NCBI GenBank assembly: GCA_902475825.1
Contig: CABSBA010000068.1
Span: 1-7,884 of the forward strand
Direction: 5' to 3'
From: an uncultured Collinsella sp.
GTDB lineage: Bacteria > Actinomycetota > Coriobacteriia > Coriobacteriales > Coriobacteriaceae
Length of the DNA stretch: 7,884 bases
In this document: positions 6,614 to 7,884 of the stretch, in pieces
How the letters are laid out: the number at the start of each line of letters is the position of its first letter
Position numbering within the stretch: the stretch's first letter is position 1
Translations under genes and position numbers: made by a program
The notes under the pieces: generated by a model
Seen by the model: only the letters and a program-made list of their open reading frames with translations
Database searches by the model: none
Told to the model about the DNA's origin: nothing

Positions 6614-6679
6614 TAGAAAAGAATTATGAATTGTGGCCATCAGCTATATCAGCTTTAGCAGGCGAAATACTGGACATAT

Positions 6680-6709
6680 ACCGTTTACGGCTAATAATCA
6701 ACCGTTTAC
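6680..6709 (+). repeat. Pair of ACCGTTTAC direct repeats 21 bp apart
   Basis: ACCGTTTAC occurs at 6680-6688 and 6701-6709, exactly two helical turns apart, between the two divergent promoters. The first copy extends to CCGT-TT-ACGG, a small palindrome. The minus-strand form GTAAACGGT shares the core of LacI/CcpA-type catabolite sites but matches the full consensus poorly. It could be the site of a second regulator. Confidence 0.4.
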
Positions 6710-6730
6710 CGACCGTAGTATTAATGCTAA

Positions 6731-6744
6731 CTTGTCTAGATAAG
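6731..6744. promoter_or_regulatory. GntR operator at the PTS promoter
   Basis: CTTGTCTAGATAAG is a near-perfect palindrome with one asymmetric pair. It is 13 of 14 identical to the minus-strand site at 6600-6613. It ends directly before the extended -10 element of the rightward promoter, so an occupied site would block RNA polymerase. Confidence 0.68.
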
Positions 6745-6753
6745 TGATATGAT
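6745..6753 (+). promoter_or_regulatory. Extended -10 promoter for the PTS gene
   Basis: TGATATGAT fits an extended -10 (TGnTATAAT-like), followed by an A-rich stretch. No good -35 box lies 17 bp upstream, which is acceptable for extended -10 promoters. Transcription would start near 6760, giving a leader of about 130 nt. Confidence 0.5.
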
Positions 6754-6759
6754 AAAAAT

Positions 6760-6890
6760 AGAAGCGCAAGAAGTCGGGGACACGGGCCCACCCGTCCTAT
6801 TGCACGAGGTACACGCAAACGGCGCGTCTGCGGTCTCGAGTGAAGCCAAAACCGCAGTCGCTCCGAATGAAGAGAGGGGGATTCCCCGTC
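6760..6890 (+). promoter_or_regulatory. Structured 5' leader of the PTS gene
   Basis: This non-coding leader contains three small foldable segments: ACGGG/CCCGT (6782-6786, 6791-6795), CTGCGGT/ACCGCAG (6828-6834, 6851-6857) and GGGG/CCCC (6877-6880, 6884-6887). The last one pairs the G-run of the ribosome site (GAGAGGGGG, 6872-6880) with bases just before the start codon. No antiterminator target, riboswitch or terminator pattern was recognised, and no T-run is present. Confidence 0.35.
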
Positions 6891-7884
6891 ATGATGCAAA
6901 AGATACAACGTTTCGGCGGTGCAATGTACACGCCTGCAATTCTTTTCGCATTTTCCGGAATCGTCGTCGGCCTGGGTACGTTGTTTACCACCGAGGCGAT
7001 CTTTGGCGAGATGGCCACTGCGGGCCATCTTTGGTTTGATTGCTGGAATGTGCTGCTCCAGGGTGGTTGGACGCTCTTTAACCAGATGCCGTTGCTGTTT
7101 TGCGTAGCGTTGCCAATCTCGCTCGCGAACAAGCAGAACGCTCGCTGCTGCATGGAGGCTTTGGCCATCTACCTTACCTTCAACTACTTTGTAAGCACAA
7201 TCTTGGGGCAGTGGGGCCCTGTCTTTGGTGTCGACTATTCTGTCGAGGCGGGCAGTGGTACTGGTCTTGCCACTATCGCAAGCATCAAAACGCTTGATAT
7301 GGGCATCATGGGCGCGCTCATTATCTCTGGTATCGCCACGATGCTGCATAACAAGTTCTTCGATACCGAGCTCCCCGAGTGGTTGGGCGTGTTCTCGGGC
7401 TCCGTGTTCATCTATATGATCGGTTTCTTCGTTATGGTTCCGGTCGCTCTTATCGCCTGCCTGGTGTGGCCGCATGTTCAGGCTGCTATCTCCGCCTTCC
7501 AGGGATTCATCCTTTCCGCCGGTACGTTTGGCGTGGGTGTCTTTGCTTTCTTCGAGCGCGTGCTGATTCCTACAGGCCTGCACCACTTTATCTATACGCC
7601 GTTCTATTACGACAACGCGGCGGTCAACGGCGGCATCTTTGCTGCTTGGGCCAATATCCTGCCCCAACTGGCTGCCGATCCGAGCATTGCTCTTAAGGAT
7701 GCCGCACCCTGGGCTGCCTATACCTGCCCTGGTTGGACTAAGGTCTTCGGCTCGCTTGGCGTCGCCATTGCGTTTTATATGACCGCCAAACCCGAGCGCA
7801 AGCAGCGCGTCAAGGCTCTGCTGATCCCGGTCACCCTTACCGCTATGCTTTGCGGTATCACCGAGCCGCTTGACTTCACCTTCC
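6891..7884 (+). CDS. Alpha-glucoside PTS permease EIIC(B), GlvC/MalP type (3' end outside window)
   Basis: The frame is open from ATG 6891 to the window end (331 residues visible). It starts MMQKIQRFGGAMYTPAIL, closely resembling the beginning of Bacillus MalP/GlvC, the maltose/alpha-glucoside EIICB. Further conserved blocks are GGWTLFNQMPLLF (58-70), LTFNYFVS (95-102), LIPTGLHHFIYTPF (225-238) and GITEP (322-326), the substrate-contact motif of this EIIC family. Several hydrophobic membrane spans are evident. The EIIB domain with its phosphorylated cysteine would lie beyond the window. The protein imports and 6-phosphorylates an alpha-glucoside (maltose-like) using phosphate from HPr and EIIA. 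ATG 6894 is an alternative start, but the GAGAGGGGG ribosome site suits 6891. The gene is divergent from the dehydrogenase-GntR operon and shares its operator motif. Confidence 0.93.
   Translation, partial: MMQKIQRFGGAMYTPAILFAFSGIVVGLGTLFTTEAIFGEMATAGHLWFDCWNVLLQGGWTLFNQMPLLFCVALPISLANKQNARCCMEALAIYLTFNYFVSTILGQWGPVFGVDYSVEAGSGTGLATIASIKTLDMGIMGALIISGIATMLHNKFFDTELPEWLGVFSGSVFIYMIGFFVMVPVALIACLVWPHVQAAISAFQGFILSAGTFGVGVFAFFERVLIPTGLHHFIYTPFYYDNAAVNGGIFAAWANILPQLAADPSIALKDAAPWAAYTCPGWTKVFGSLGVAIAFYMTAKPERKQRVKALLIPVTLTAMLCGITEPLDFTF

Noticed and set aside
6680..6714. CcpA-type catabolite (cre) sites
   Set aside because: Only the GTAAACGGT core fits. Three to four positions of the 14-bp consensus fail in each copy, so I kept only the repeat observation.
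6749..7039. Open frame of 96 codons starting in the PTS leader
   Set aside because: Its ATG lies inside the -10 element, it has no ribosome site, and it overlaps the PTS gene in another frame.
6624..7667. 347-residue minus-strand frame across the PTS gene and divergent promoters
   Set aside because: It overlaps clear operators and the GlvC/MalP-type coding frame, and its product is rich in His/Arg/Asp with no recognisable domain.

Overview
The window looks like a chromosomal segment of a fermentative, anaerobic, fairly GC-rich Gram-positive bacterium. Gene content and codon style suggest a gut Coriobacteriia member such as Collinsella, although no taxonomic marker is present, so this is an inference. 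It encodes six genes plus part of a seventh: an iron-dependent alcohol dehydrogenase, two glycerol-dehydrogenase paralogues, a multi-cluster ferredoxin-like protein, a sugar PTS permease, a zinc alcohol dehydrogenase and a GntR regulator.

Left half (1-4554, all + strand): the 3' part of an iron-containing alcohol dehydrogenase ends in a strong intrinsic terminator. It is followed by gldA (glycerol dehydrogenase) with its own strong terminator. Next come an unusual 62-nt hairpin element, a divergent second gldA-like gene, and a 417-residue protein with four [4Fe-4S] ferredoxin motifs. The first three genes belong to one metal-dependent dehydrogenase superfamily. They suggest redox balancing of small alcohols, glycerol or related C3 compounds, with the iron-sulfur protein as a possible electron carrier.

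Centre (4555-4686): a convergent junction holds two nested hairpins. One of them is a perfect 21-bp inverted repeat that, read on the minus strand, is followed by a run of T and so acts as terminator for the leftward operon.

Right half (4687-7884): a leftward two-gene unit encodes a medium-chain zinc alcohol/polyol dehydrogenase followed by a GntR/HutC (TreR-like) repressor. It is divergent from a rightward gene for an alpha-glucoside PTS permease of the GlvC/MalP type, which runs off the window. The 357-bp divergent region carries three copies of a CTTGTCTAGATA-type site placed on both promoters, matching the expected operator of a HutC-subfamily regulator. The simplest reading is a self-contained, substrate-induced sugar uptake and oxidation locus. 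The GntR protein would repress both directions until a PTS-imported phosphorylated glucoside binds its UTRA domain.

Nothing indicates phage, transposase genes, CRISPR or RNA genes. The most notable non-coding signals are the 1990-2051 hairpin, the shared operator set, and a pair of 9-bp direct repeats exactly 21 bp apart between the two promoters.
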